Program-made: the position numbers and the translations under genes
The notes under the pieces: model-generated
What the model was told of the DNA's origin: nothing
Databases searched by the model: none
Seen by the model: the letters and a program-made list of their open reading frames with translations, nothing else
Part shown: piece after piece, positions 17,766 to 26,992 of the stretch
Layout of the letters: every line of letters starts with the position of its first letter
Numbering within the stretch: the stretch's first letter is position 1
Assembly (NCBI RefSeq): GCF_001549985.1
Contig: NZ_LROZ01000003.1
Location: 1-64,000, forward strand
Source: Myroides odoratus
GTDB taxonomy: Bacteria > Bacteroidota > Bacteroidia > Flavobacteriales > Flavobacteriaceae
Length of the DNA: 64,000 nt
Reading direction: 5' to 3'

Positions 17766-18770
17766 ATGAGAAAAATTATTTTAGGGATGCTGCTTATGCT
17801 GTGTGCGTCCTGTATGAATACCTCCTCCAATACAAATCCCAAGCTTTCGTTTTACTATTGGAAGACTACTTTCTCTTTGGATCAAGTAGAAAAAGAGGCA
17901 TTAACCAATTTGAATGTTAGTAAGCTGTATATTCGATATTTTGATATTGGATTGAAAAATGGAACGGCTATTCCTATTACGCCTATAGTATTTAAGGAAG
18001 TTGTACCATTACTGGAAGTGGTTCCCGTTATTTATATTAAAAATGAAGTGGTTCTTAGTGAGCAATTAGAGGTGAAAAAATTAGCGAATCAAATCGTGGA
18101 TTTTGTCACGCAAATTAATGAACACAACAATATTGACAGTCAAGAAATCCAAATCGACTGCGATTGGACGTTAAATAGCAAAGAGCGTTTTTTTGCTTTA
18201 ATTGATCAATTGCACAAGGAGACGGAAATGAAAATATCAGCCACGATCCGTTTGCATCAGGTTAAATACGCATCGAAAACTGGAATTCCCAATGTAGATC
18301 GCGGAGTATTGATGTATTATAACATGGGACGTATTGCTTCCGATTCTTTAAACTCAATATACGATCGTGAAATTGCTCAAAAATACATTGGTGGATTACG
18401 CGATTACCCCTTGCAGTTGGATTATGCCTTGCCTATTTATTCCTGGGTGGTTCACAGCAGAGATAATCAAGTGATTCGCCTAATCAGTCGTTTGCGAACC
18501 GCGGATTTAGCCCAACAACCAAGCGTAAAACAGCAGCAGGCAAATCAATTTGTCGTTACACAAGAAATGGAGGCATTTGGATTTGTATTTCAGCCTGGTG
18601 ATGTATTAAAGGTTGAAAGTATCTCAGCCGATCAACTCAAAGAAATGACGACAGATTTGTATCGAGCTAGTGGTACATGTCCTAAAGAAATAATATTATA
18701 CGACTTAAACTCAAAAAACATCAATTACTATGATCAAGAAATCTTTAAAGAAATGGTACGTTGTAAGTAG
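17766..18770 (+). CDS. Hypothetical lipoprotein, possibly DUF3142-like
   Basis: A 334-aa lipoprotein: signal MRKIILGMLLMLCASC with the lipid cysteine at residue 16. The body has a strand-helix pattern with IQIDCDWTLNSKERFFALIDQL and KISATIRLHQVK, then VLMYYNMG and PLQLDYALPIYSW. This order recalls TIM-barrel proteins of the DUF3142 type, which is a tentative reading from memory. The last 41 bases overlap the start of the next gene in another frame, so the two are translationally coupled. The ATG at 17766 gives a perfect lipobox; the frame continues upstream but without signal character. Confidence 0.85.
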   Translation: MRKIILGMLLMLCASCMNTSSNTNPKLSFYYWKTTFSLDQVEKEALTNLNVSKLYIRYFDIGLKNGTAIPITPIVFKEVVPLLEVVPVIYIKNEVVLSEQLEVKKLANQIVDFVTQINEHNNIDSQEIQIDCDWTLNSKERFFALIDQLHKETEMKISATIRLHQVKYASKTGIPNVDRGVLMYYNMGRIASDSLNSIYDREIAQKYIGGLRDYPLQLDYALPIYSWVVHSRDNQVIRLISRLRTADLAQQPSVKQQQANQFVVTQEMEAFGFVFQPGDVLKVESISADQLKEMTTDLYRASGTCPKEIILYDLNSKNINYYDQEIFKEMVRCK

Positions 18771-21030
18771 TCTTACCGCTTTGCTGGGAACAGGTATTTA
18801 TACGTATGGTTGTGCTGATGGCTGGTGGAGCTATTCAAGTATCTCCAATTTTACGCCAGAAGCCTTTGCAGATGATTCTTATAAACCTTTATTTTTTGCT
18901 CCTTATGATCGTTTTTATAACGGTGGATACATGGACAATAGCTCAATGTTTAACGACAATATTGTAGCAGAATGGACTACCTATTTACAAGGGAAATTGG
19001 AGCAAGCTGAAGTGGAGAAATACTTGTTGTCTAGTCAAGAAAATGCAGCAGAAATCGATCAATTATACGCGAACTTAAAAGGGAAAAAGTTGACAACTTG
19101 GAACTTAAAAGATGAGCGCATTCAAAATTTTGTTACTTTTTTATACCAGGCCAAAGCAATAGAGACTTACTCCAATGATACATATAGCTATTGGAATTAT
19201 GAATCACACGTAGCGACTGTGATGGATGAAAATCAAGCTGATAAAGTAGAAAAAGTATATAAAAATCTGAAGAGTAAGGATGCATTTTATACTAATAGAA
19301 TGTGGTTTCAAGTAATGAAAGCCAAGTTCTATTCAACGAATCGAGCAAGTGTGATTGCTTTTTTTAATGAAAGTGCAGCAAAACAGCCAAAGAATACCTT
19401 GTACTATAGAGGATTAGGATATGTGGCGGGAGCTTATTATCAAGCAGGAGATTATGATCAATCTAACGCTTTATACGCTGAGATTTTTAATGCAAGTCCT
19501 ACCTTACGTCAAGTGGCTTTATACAACTATAAACCTAGAGAAACAGAAAGTGTAAGGGCACTCGCTCAGACTATTCCAACTAAAGATGTACAAGCTGCTT
19601 TATGGGCAATGCAAGGATATTACGGCAATGCAATGGATGCGTTAAAAGAAGTTGTTGCGGTAGATAGCAAAAGTCCACATGCAAACTTTTTATTAACGCG
19701 TTGGGTAAATGAACAAGAAGCTTCCGTTTTGAAATTCAGAGAGGAGTCCTTCAAAACGAGCAAAGAATACTTTGGAAGTTTAAAGAAAAAAATTGATCAA
19801 CCTGGATTAGATTGGGTAAAGAAAATAGCAAAAGAAGAAAAAGTAGATAACCCTGCTTTATGGTATATGGCTAGTGGTTATTTAGCTATTTTTCAAGGAC
19901 AGTATAAAGAAGCTGATGAGGCTTTTGTAAAGGCAAAAAAAGAAGCAAAGGGAAATACTTTAGTTGAAAATCAAATTCGACTATTTGGATTGATTAATCA
20001 AGTCTCTCAAATCAAGAAAGTAGATGCCAAAGCCGAACAAACCATCTTAGCAGATATGCAATGGATTTACAACGAGATTATACCAAAGGCCAATTGGGAA
20101 GATCCATTTCGTTATGATTATGCCTTGCATTGGGTTCGTCAGTATTTAGCTGCTATTTATGCAGAACAAGGAAATAACGTAATGAGCGAAATTATGTATT
20201 CAAATCTGGATTTTTATGGCAATGTAGAGCATACTGTGAAAATGGAGCAATTCTTACTTGCTACTAAAAAGACCAAGTTTGAACAACTGATGGTGGATAA
20301 ATATCAATATAACCTGAGTGATATTTATGAAAGAAGAGCAATTAACTTGTTTTACCAAGATAAAATTGACCAAGCCATCGTAGAAATGAAAAAGGCAGAA
20401 CCGATTACAGCAACGTATGAGTATAGTGGAGAGCCTTATGTGAAAACCTATAAAAATACAGAATTACTCGGAAATCCATTCAATGGTAAGATTCAAGATT
20501 GTAATGATTGTGATCATATGGCGAAACAGAGCGTGAAATATACCAAATTGAGTTTCTTAGAAAAAATAAAGGAAATGCAAGATAAGATTGCGCAAGGAGA
20601 AGATGTCTTTAACAATGCATTATTAGTAGGAAATGCTTTTTACAACGGAACATACTACGGAAATGCACGTGTATTTTATTACAATGCCTTAGTCAATGAA
20701 TACGGAAATTTCATTTCTCCTTCAGAGCGAAAGTATTTGTTGAATATGGGATTGGCAAAGAAATATTATGCCTTAGCTAAAAAAGCAGCGACTACAAAAG
20801 AACAAAAAGCTAAAATGGCTTATTTAGAAGCAAAGGTAGAGCGCAATGAGTTTTATGCCAATAAATATCAAAATAAAGAGTATTATTGGGGAGCAGGATG
20901 GGATGATCCGATGTTTAAAAAATGGAAGGGATTCCAAGAATTAGCAACGTTGTACAGTGATACTAAATACTATCAAGATGTACTCAATGAATGTGGTTAT
21001 TTCAAAACCTATCTAGAAAAAAATCAGTAA
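18730..21030 (+). CDS. Large secreted TPR-like protein of unknown function
   Basis: A 766-aa exported protein (KKSLKKWYVVSSLTALLGTGIYTYGCADGWW; the cysteine at residue 28 may be lipidated, though the GC boundary lacks a perfect lipobox). The rest is mostly helical with repeated TPR-like helix pairs, for example NTLYYRGLGYVAGAYYQAGDY and PALWYMASGYLAIFQGQYKEADEAF. Two acidic-cysteine motifs occur (IQDCNDCDHM near 595). It overlaps the upstream lipoprotein by 41 bases, so the pair probably forms one envelope complex. No enzyme motif was seen. Confidence 0.85.
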   Translation: MIKKSLKKWYVVSSLTALLGTGIYTYGCADGWWSYSSISNFTPEAFADDSYKPLFFAPYDRFYNGGYMDNSSMFNDNIVAEWTTYLQGKLEQAEVEKYLLSSQENAAEIDQLYANLKGKKLTTWNLKDERIQNFVTFLYQAKAIETYSNDTYSYWNYESHVATVMDENQADKVEKVYKNLKSKDAFYTNRMWFQVMKAKFYSTNRASVIAFFNESAAKQPKNTLYYRGLGYVAGAYYQAGDYDQSNALYAEIFNASPTLRQVALYNYKPRETESVRALAQTIPTKDVQAALWAMQGYYGNAMDALKEVVAVDSKSPHANFLLTRWVNEQEASVLKFREESFKTSKEYFGSLKKKIDQPGLDWVKKIAKEEKVDNPALWYMASGYLAIFQGQYKEADEAFVKAKKEAKGNTLVENQIRLFGLINQVSQIKKVDAKAEQTILADMQWIYNEIIPKANWEDPFRYDYALHWVRQYLAAIYAEQGNNVMSEIMYSNLDFYGNVEHTVKMEQFLLATKKTKFEQLMVDKYQYNLSDIYERRAINLFYQDKIDQAIVEMKKAEPITATYEYSGEPYVKTYKNTELLGNPFNGKIQDCNDCDHMAKQSVKYTKLSFLEKIKEMQDKIAQGEDVFNNALLVGNAFYNGTYYGNARVFYYNALVNEYGNFISPSERKYLLNMGLAKKYYALAKKAATTKEQKAKMAYLEAKVERNEFYANKYQNKEYYWGAGWDDPMFKKWKGFQELATLYSDTKYYQDVLNECGYFKTYLEKNQ

Positions 21031-21039
21031 TAGAAACAA

Positions 21040-21069
21040 AAAAATCCAGAACCTAGGTTCTGGATTTTT
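21040..21069. terminator. Bidirectional terminator
   Basis: A near-perfect palindrome of about 30 bases (ATCCAGAACC / GGTTCTGGAT core) flanked by A and T runs. It separates the TPR gene (+) from the 76-aa gene (-). Confidence 0.87.
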
Positions 21070-21104
21070 ATTTGTAATTTTTTGATAAAACCTGTGTCAA
21101 TCGA

Positions 21105-21335
21105 TTAATTGCAAACAATATTCATCGATGTAAGGCGGAAATTTCTTAGAAATGCTTCTGGCGCACTTTCTAGTTTCTCTAATTGATACTTAGATAAAAT
21201 GAAGTTAGTAATAACCCAATTTTTTGTATCATACAGCATAATTAGAAGCTCCTCATGCAATTGTTGAGAGGAAAGTTGAGCCATGTTTTGTTGTTTCTGC
21301 TCAATTCCTTGTTGATTGAAAAATAATTTTTTCAT
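21105..21335 (-). CDS. Small hypothetical protein (76 aa)
   Basis: A 76-aa protein with a basic start (MKKLFFNQQGIEQKQQN), a glutamine-rich helix and a C-terminal segment ending in NFRLTSMNIVCN with a single cysteine two residues from the end. It faces the TPR gene across a bidirectional terminator, which supports it being real. No family recognised. A C-terminal cysteine in a short protein with a charged leader resembles some peptide precursors, but no maturation genes lie nearby, so this is only a possibility. Confidence 0.55.
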   Translation of the reverse strand: MKKLFFNQQGIEQKQQNMAQLSSQQLHEELLIMLYDTKNWVITNFILSKYQLEKLESAPEAFLRNFRLTSMNIVCN

Positions 21336-21864
21336 TTTTGGCTACTTTTTAAGAACGACAATCAATTTTTGTAAGGGGCTTTAATAGAATTAAATTGTAA
21401 GCGTTGTTTTGTTAGTGTAAAAATACTAAAAATAATTTTATTTTTAACTTAAAATCGTTAAAAACTGTATTTTGTTTCTTTTTATTTGAAATAGAATATA
21501 TTTTTTTTGAAAAAATGTATCATTTAATCCTTGATGATTACTGTGTTTTTTAGTCGTTTTTCTTCTAAAAAAGAAAACGAAAAAAATAACATTTTTTTCG
21601 TTTTCTCACTAATTATTTCCCTATTTGGTATCTTTTTTTATGCTGTAAAAGGGACAAAAAGAAGAATAAAAGGGGAGGAAGGTGATTTATTTTTTAAAAA
21701 AAAGATAGTGGACGTCTTTTAATCAACATGAAAAAAAACAATTCCTTGAGCCTGAATTTTTTAAAAGAGAAAATAATTTAATTTTTTCACTATAATAAGC
21801 ACTAAAAAGAATACTATTTGTGAAATATTAGTTATTTGTATCCTGATATGCAGGATGTTTTTGT
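21336..21864. other. Very AT-rich spacer with a 15-bp perfect inverted repeat
   Basis: More than 500 bases without a convincing gene; the short frame at 21531-21722 has no start context and is low-complexity. It contains a perfect 15-bp inverted repeat (21573-21587 and 21591-21605, arms GAAAACGAAAAAAAT and its complement) with a 3-base loop. Confidence 0.55.
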
Positions 21865-21872
21865 TATTTTTG
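21865..21872 (+). promoter_or_regulatory. Promoter -7 element (TATTTTTG)
   Basis: Matches TAnnTTTG, only 18 bases before the tamB TTG start, implying a very short leader. Confidence 0.5.
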
Positions 21873-21889
21873 AGTAAAAATAAAAGACT

Positions 21890-24800
21890 TTGAAGAAACT
21901 ACTTGTTAAAATAGGTAAAATAGTGGGTTGGATTGTGTTTTCAATCCTCGTTTTACTGATACTTTTAATTGTATTAGTGCAAATACCTTCTATTCAAAAT
22001 GCAATAAAGGATAAAGCGATATCGTTTGTTGAAAATAAAATTGGTACCCCTGTTCAGTTGGATCGGATTGCCATTTCATTCCCGAAAAAAATAGTAGTCA
22101 AAGGACTATATCTAGAATCTCAAGAAAAAGATACTTTAGTTTATGTTAATCATTTAGGTGTAGATATTGGTTTATGGGGATTATTGAATAATCAAGTCAA
22201 TATCAATGCCATTGATTTGGATGGAGTAAGAGCTACTATTCAAAGAGATACTTTACAGCGTTTTAACTTTGATTATATTATAGAGGCGTTTGCTTCAGAA
22301 GATGAAAAAGAAGATACGCCTTCTACCATGGCTATTTCCGTAGGTCAAATCAATCTTAGTTCAATTGCACTTAAATTTGATGATGAATATGATGGACATC
22401 ATGTTGATTTTAAACTCAACCAATTTGTTACTCGATTTAGAGATTTTGATTTAGATCAGATGCGATTTGCCCTACCCGTCATTTCTTCAGATGGATTAGA
22501 TTTGGTATACCGCCAAGACAAGCCCTTTGGTGAACGAGAAATGCCACAAGTACAAGAACCCAAGGAAGAACCTGAGAAAGGGGAAACAACGCCATCAAAA
22601 CCAATTGATCTTACTATTGGGGTTGTCGAATTGACGAAAACCAAAATTGATTACCAAAGTGTAGAAGATTATATTCAAGCTTTTTTATCCTTGGATGAGT
22701 TCAAGGTGGCTTTAAATAAATTAAATTTAGAAAAGCAACAGATAGACATTGAGGATATTACATGGAATAAAACAGTAGCGAATGTTCGATTTTTGCCGCG
22801 TAAAGTAGTACCTGAAACTACTTCAACACCTGCTGTTACTAGTGATACTTTGACTACAGATGCACCTGCGAAACTAGTGTGGAATCTAGCAATTAGAAAT
22901 TTAGGCATCAAAGATTTTAATGCGAAATATGATGACGATAATCACAAGCGAACGCCAGAAGGGATAGATGCCAATCATATCGGAATTCAATCGTTAAACT
23001 TTAGTTTAAAAGATTTTCAATATACCGATGCAGGTTTGAACGGAAACTTACAGCAATTTTCTTTTAAAGAACAAAGTGGATTTACAGTAGACAATATAAA
23101 AGCTTATTTTCAATATGGCCAACAAGCGTCTTTTGTAAAAAACCTTAGTATAGAAACACCCAATACTCAGTTTCATACAACTGCGGTATTCAATTACAAT
23201 AGCCTAGATAAATTACAAGATGAATTAGGGCAACTATCAACTGATGTGGTTATTTCAAATTCACATTTGGGATTGAAGGATGCTTATCTACTTCTGCCTG
23301 ATGTTTTTAAAGCGAATGGATTAACAAAATTAAACCAAGAGAAAATTAAAGTAGAATTAATTGCTAAGGGATTAGTTAATGACTTGAATATTGAGAAGTT
23401 ATACGTCAATATGTTAGGGTCTACCTTTTTAAATGCAGAAGGGAAAGTTCGAAATTTACCAGATGTTGCAAAAGCCTATATTGATGTGACAATTAAAGAT
23501 TTTCAAACATCTGCGAAGGATATCAAACTCATCGCTCCTCCAAAAACAGTACCAGATAATATCGAAATCCCAGCTTTAATTAGTTTTACCGGAAAAGCAA
23601 AAGGAACACAACAAGACATAGCGAGTACGTTTAAATTAAAAACGAGTTTAGGATCTATTGATTTTGATGGTTCTTTTGATCAACGTGTAAAGAATAAAGA
23701 AAAATATCAAGCTAATATAGCAGTAGATAAACTGAATGTAGGTCGTTTAATTAAAAATGATTCGATTGGTAGTTTAAGTATGCAAGCGAAAATAGATGGA
23801 GTGAGTTTTGAACCATCAAAGGCGCAAGCAAAAGCATTTATAAAATTAGACCAAGCGGAGTACAACGGGTATACTTATAAGGATATTCAATTGGATGGAG
23901 CGCTGTCTAATGGGCAATATGCAGTAACAACACATAATGCTGACCCAAATCTTGATTTTGATTTAGAAGCTACAGGAACATGGACTAATCAAGCGTTAAG
24001 TTTAGAGTTACTAGCTGATTTAAAGAAGATTGATTTGTATCAACTTCATTTGAATCAAGAACCCTCTACAGTTTCAGGTCGTGTGGAAGTGGCTATGCCT
24101 AATATCTTACCAGATAGTTTGGTGGGAAGTGCAACAATTAGCGACTTAAGCTTCAATGCCTTAAGTCGATCATTTAGATTGCAACCGATTCAATTCACAG
24201 CAGAAGCAGAAGCTTCTCATCGCAAGATGAACCTAACTTCTCAAGTAGTGGATTTCGACATGGAAGGGGATTATCTCTTGACGCAATTGGGAGATGCAAT
24301 TACGCAGACCATAAACAAGTACTACAAGATTAGTCCAACGGATAAAAAAGAAGAAGTTAAATCCAAAGAAAAAGAAATACAAAAAGCAACGGAAAAAGCG
24401 CCAGTAAAACAGCAATATTTCACTTATCAGTTGCGTGTTAAAAATGATCCTATTTTTCAAAAAATAGTACCTGAGTTAAAGGAAATACAGCCTATTGTGT
24501 TGGGAGGAGTCTACAGACAAAAGGACGATTATTTGACGTTGAAAGGAGAAATTCCAGCGGTAGAATATGGAGATATAACCGTGGAGGCTATTACCTTGGA
24601 TGTGCATCCAAATGCTTCTGCTTTGGAATATAAATTGGCGATTAAGAGTATTTCTAATGCTTCTTTTAGTATTAGACGTATGGTTTTAGATGGATTTGCT
24701 AAGGATAATTTGCTTGATTTTAATTTTAAACTATTAGATAAAGAAGATAAGACTTGCTACCTGATTGGTGCAGAGCTACTTGCGGAGGAAACGCAGCAAC

Positions 24801-26992
24801 AGTTGCACATGAAAGAAGGGAGTTTTATTCTAGATTATACGCCTTGGACGGTTAACCCTGCGAATCGTATTGTATTTGGAGATAAAGGGTTTTATGCGAG
24901 GGATTTCGAATTAGGCTACCAAAAAAGCCTCATTCGCTTGGCTTCAGAAGAAGAAAAAATGAATAGCCCATTGGCCGTGAATTTTGAGAATTTTAGTATT
25001 GAAGCGATAACGAAGATGATTCAGAAGGATAAGTTATTAGCTGGGGGTACAATCAATGGCGAAATTCACCTCAAAGATTTAACATCCGATTTTCGATTTG
25101 TTTCTGATATCGATATTACAGATTTAGCGGTATATGAAATTGGATTAGGGAATCTGCATATTGGGGTATCTAACCAATCCTTGAGTCAGTATGCTGCTAA
25201 TATTGTTTTAGAAGGAAAAGAAAATAAAATCAGATTATTTGGTGTAACAGATGTAGACCAACAAAGTTTAGATTTAAAATTAGCAATAGATAAATTCCAA
25301 TTGGAGGCGCTAGAGCATTTCAGTATGGGGAACTTGAGTAATGCGCAAGGGTATTTGTCTGGACAAATAGCGCTAGGTGGAAAATATGATAAGCCAACGA
25401 TTTTAGGTGGACTCGATTTCAACTCCATTGGTTTCCATGTCAATCCAATTAATGCAGATTTTAAAGATATCAATGAAAAAATAGCATTTACAGCGCGAGG
25501 TATTGAATTGGATAAATTCAGTGTAACAGATTCAGGGGGTAATTTACTTGTTATTGATGGACAAATCCTTACTCAAACCTATACCGATTTTAAATTTAAT
25601 TTAGATATTAAAGCTGTCGATTTCCAAGCAATCAACTCAACAGTGAAAGATAATGATATGTACTATGGAACCTTGCTTTTTGATTCTAATCTCAAAATTA
25701 GAGGTGATTTAAATACCCCTAAAGTAACGGGACAAATTAGCATTGGTAAAAAGACCGATTTCACTATGGTTATGCCTCAGGAAGATCCAGCTATTGCAGA
25801 TCGAGAGGGAATTGTAGAGTTTATTGATGAAGAGAGTCTACGACAAGCAGAACTGTTGAAATACCAAGATGATTTTAATCAATCCACCTTGAAAGGACTG
25901 GATGTTTCGGTATCCATCATTGTAGATAAAGAAGCTACTTTTACCATGATTATGGATAAGAGTAGTGGAGATAAAATTGTACTGAAAGGAGAAGGAGATA
26001 TTGTTGGTGGAATTGATCAATCAGGAAAAGTTTCCTTGACAGGACGTTATGAGTTTTCAGAGGGATCTTATGATTTATCATTTAATTTCTTGAAGCGTAA
26101 ATTCCTAGTTGAAAAAGGAAGTTCCATTACCTTTGCGGGAGATCCAACGGATGCAATCCTTAACTTAACGGCTATTTACGAAACAAAAACAGCTCCAATT
26201 GATTTACTACAAAATCAATTGGCAGCACTTTCGCCAACTCAACAAAATATGTATAAACAACAGTTGCCTTTCCAAGCGTTGTTAATGATGAAAGGTGAAT
26301 TGTTGAAACCTGAAATTTCATTTGACATTCGACTGAAAGATGGGGTTACAAGTGCTTCAGGAGATGTGATTTCCAATACAAAATCAAGATTAGAGCAGAT
26401 TAGAGCCAATGAATCTGAATTGAATAAACAAGTATTTGCCTTGTTATTATTGAATCATTTTATAGGGGATAATCCTTTTGAAAGTAGCATGGGAGGATTA
26501 AGTGCAGGAACAATGGCACGTCAAAGTGTAAACCGATTATTGTCGGATCAATTGAATAACCTTGCCAGTAACTTGATTCAAGGGGTAGAGTTAAACTTTA
26601 ATTTAGAATCAACGGAAGATTTTTCATCTGGTTCGAGAGAAAATAGAACGGATTTAAATGTTGCTGTTTCGAAGCGTTTGTTTTCAGATCGTTTGAAAGT
26701 AACCGTTGGAAGTAGTTTTGAAGTAGAAGGAAATCAACGCCAAAATGAACAAGCGGCAAATATAGCAGGAGATATTGAGCTAGAGTATGCCTTATCTAAA
26801 GATGGCCGTTATTTAATGCGTGTCTATCGCAAAAACCAATACGAAGTAGCTCTGCAAGGACAGGTGATAGAAACGGGAGTAGGTTTTATTATTACCATGA
26901 GTTATGAGCATTTTAGAGAATTGTTTGAACGCTCTAAAGACAAAAGACAATTGAAAAAACAGATAAGAGATGAAGCTAAAAAAGAAGAATAG
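21890..26992 (+). CDS. tamB: TamB-like translocation/assembly module protein (DUF490)
   Basis: A 1700-aa AsmA/TamB-family protein anchored in the inner membrane by one N-terminal helix (about 10-33, IVFSILVLLILLIVLVQIP) and spanning the periplasm as a long beta structure; the C-terminal about 400 residues are the DUF490 region (GSYDLSFNFLKRKFLVEKGSSI). TamB helps insert outer membrane proteins or move phospholipids between membranes. The start is TTG (MKKLLVKIGK); no ATG lies in a better place. The stop codon overlaps the start of the downstream tamL gene by 23 bases, so they form one operon, as is normal in Bacteroidota. Confidence 0.95.
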   Translation: MKKLLVKIGKIVGWIVFSILVLLILLIVLVQIPSIQNAIKDKAISFVENKIGTPVQLDRIAISFPKKIVVKGLYLESQEKDTLVYVNHLGVDIGLWGLLNNQVNINAIDLDGVRATIQRDTLQRFNFDYIIEAFASEDEKEDTPSTMAISVGQINLSSIALKFDDEYDGHHVDFKLNQFVTRFRDFDLDQMRFALPVISSDGLDLVYRQDKPFGEREMPQVQEPKEEPEKGETTPSKPIDLTIGVVELTKTKIDYQSVEDYIQAFLSLDEFKVALNKLNLEKQQIDIEDITWNKTVANVRFLPRKVVPETTSTPAVTSDTLTTDAPAKLVWNLAIRNLGIKDFNAKYDDDNHKRTPEGIDANHIGIQSLNFSLKDFQYTDAGLNGNLQQFSFKEQSGFTVDNIKAYFQYGQQASFVKNLSIETPNTQFHTTAVFNYNSLDKLQDELGQLSTDVVISNSHLGLKDAYLLLPDVFKANGLTKLNQEKIKVELIAKGLVNDLNIEKLYVNMLGSTFLNAEGKVRNLPDVAKAYIDVTIKDFQTSAKDIKLIAPPKTVPDNIEIPALISFTGKAKGTQQDIASTFKLKTSLGSIDFDGSFDQRVKNKEKYQANIAVDKLNVGRLIKNDSIGSLSMQAKIDGVSFEPSKAQAKAFIKLDQAEYNGYTYKDIQLDGALSNGQYAVTTHNADPNLDFDLEATGTWTNQALSLELLADLKKIDLYQLHLNQEPSTVSGRVEVAMPNILPDSLVGSATISDLSFNALSRSFRLQPIQFTAEAEASHRKMNLTSQVVDFDMEGDYLLTQLGDAITQTINKYYKISPTDKKEEVKSKEKEIQKATEKAPVKQQYFTYQLRVKNDPIFQKIVPELKEIQPIVLGGVYRQKDDYLTLKGEIPAVEYGDITVEAITLDVHPNASALEYKLAIKSISNASFSIRRMVLDGFAKDNLLDFNFKLLDKEDKTCYLIGAELLAEETQQQLHMKEGSFILDYTPWTVNPANRIVFGDKGFYARDFELGYQKSLIRLASEEEKMNSPLAVNFENFSIEAITKMIQKDKLLAGGTINGEIHLKDLTSDFRFVSDIDITDLAVYEIGLGNLHIGVSNQSLSQYAANIVLEGKENKIRLFGVTDVDQQSLDLKLAIDKFQLEALEHFSMGNLSNAQGYLSGQIALGGKYDKPTILGGLDFNSIGFHVNPINADFKDINEKIAFTARGIELDKFSVTDSGGNLLVIDGQILTQTYTDFKFNLDIKAVDFQAINSTVKDNDMYYGTLLFDSNLKIRGDLNTPKVTGQISIGKKTDFTMVMPQEDPAIADREGIVEFIDEESLRQAELLKYQDDFNQSTLKGLDVSVSIIVDKEATFTMIMDKSSGDKIVLKGEGDIVGGIDQSGKVSLTGRYEFSEGSYDLSFNFLKRKFLVEKGSSITFAGDPTDAILNLTAIYETKTAPIDLLQNQLAALSPTQQNMYKQQLPFQALLMMKGELLKPEISFDIRLKDGVTSASGDVISNTKSRLEQIRANESELNKQVFALLLLNHFIGDNPFESSMGGLSAGTMARQSVNRLLSDQLNNLASNLIQGVELNFNLESTEDFSSGSRENRTDLNVAVSKRLFSDRLKVTVGSSFEVEGNQRQNEQAANIAGDIELEYALSKDGRYLMRVYRKNQYEVALQGQVIETGVGFIITMSYEHFRELFERSKDKRQLKKQIRDEAKKEE

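Noticed and set aside
21531..21722. 63-aa frame upstream of tamB
   Set aside because: TTG start with low-complexity phenylalanine/lysine text, overlapping the perfect 15-bp hairpin; more likely non-coding.
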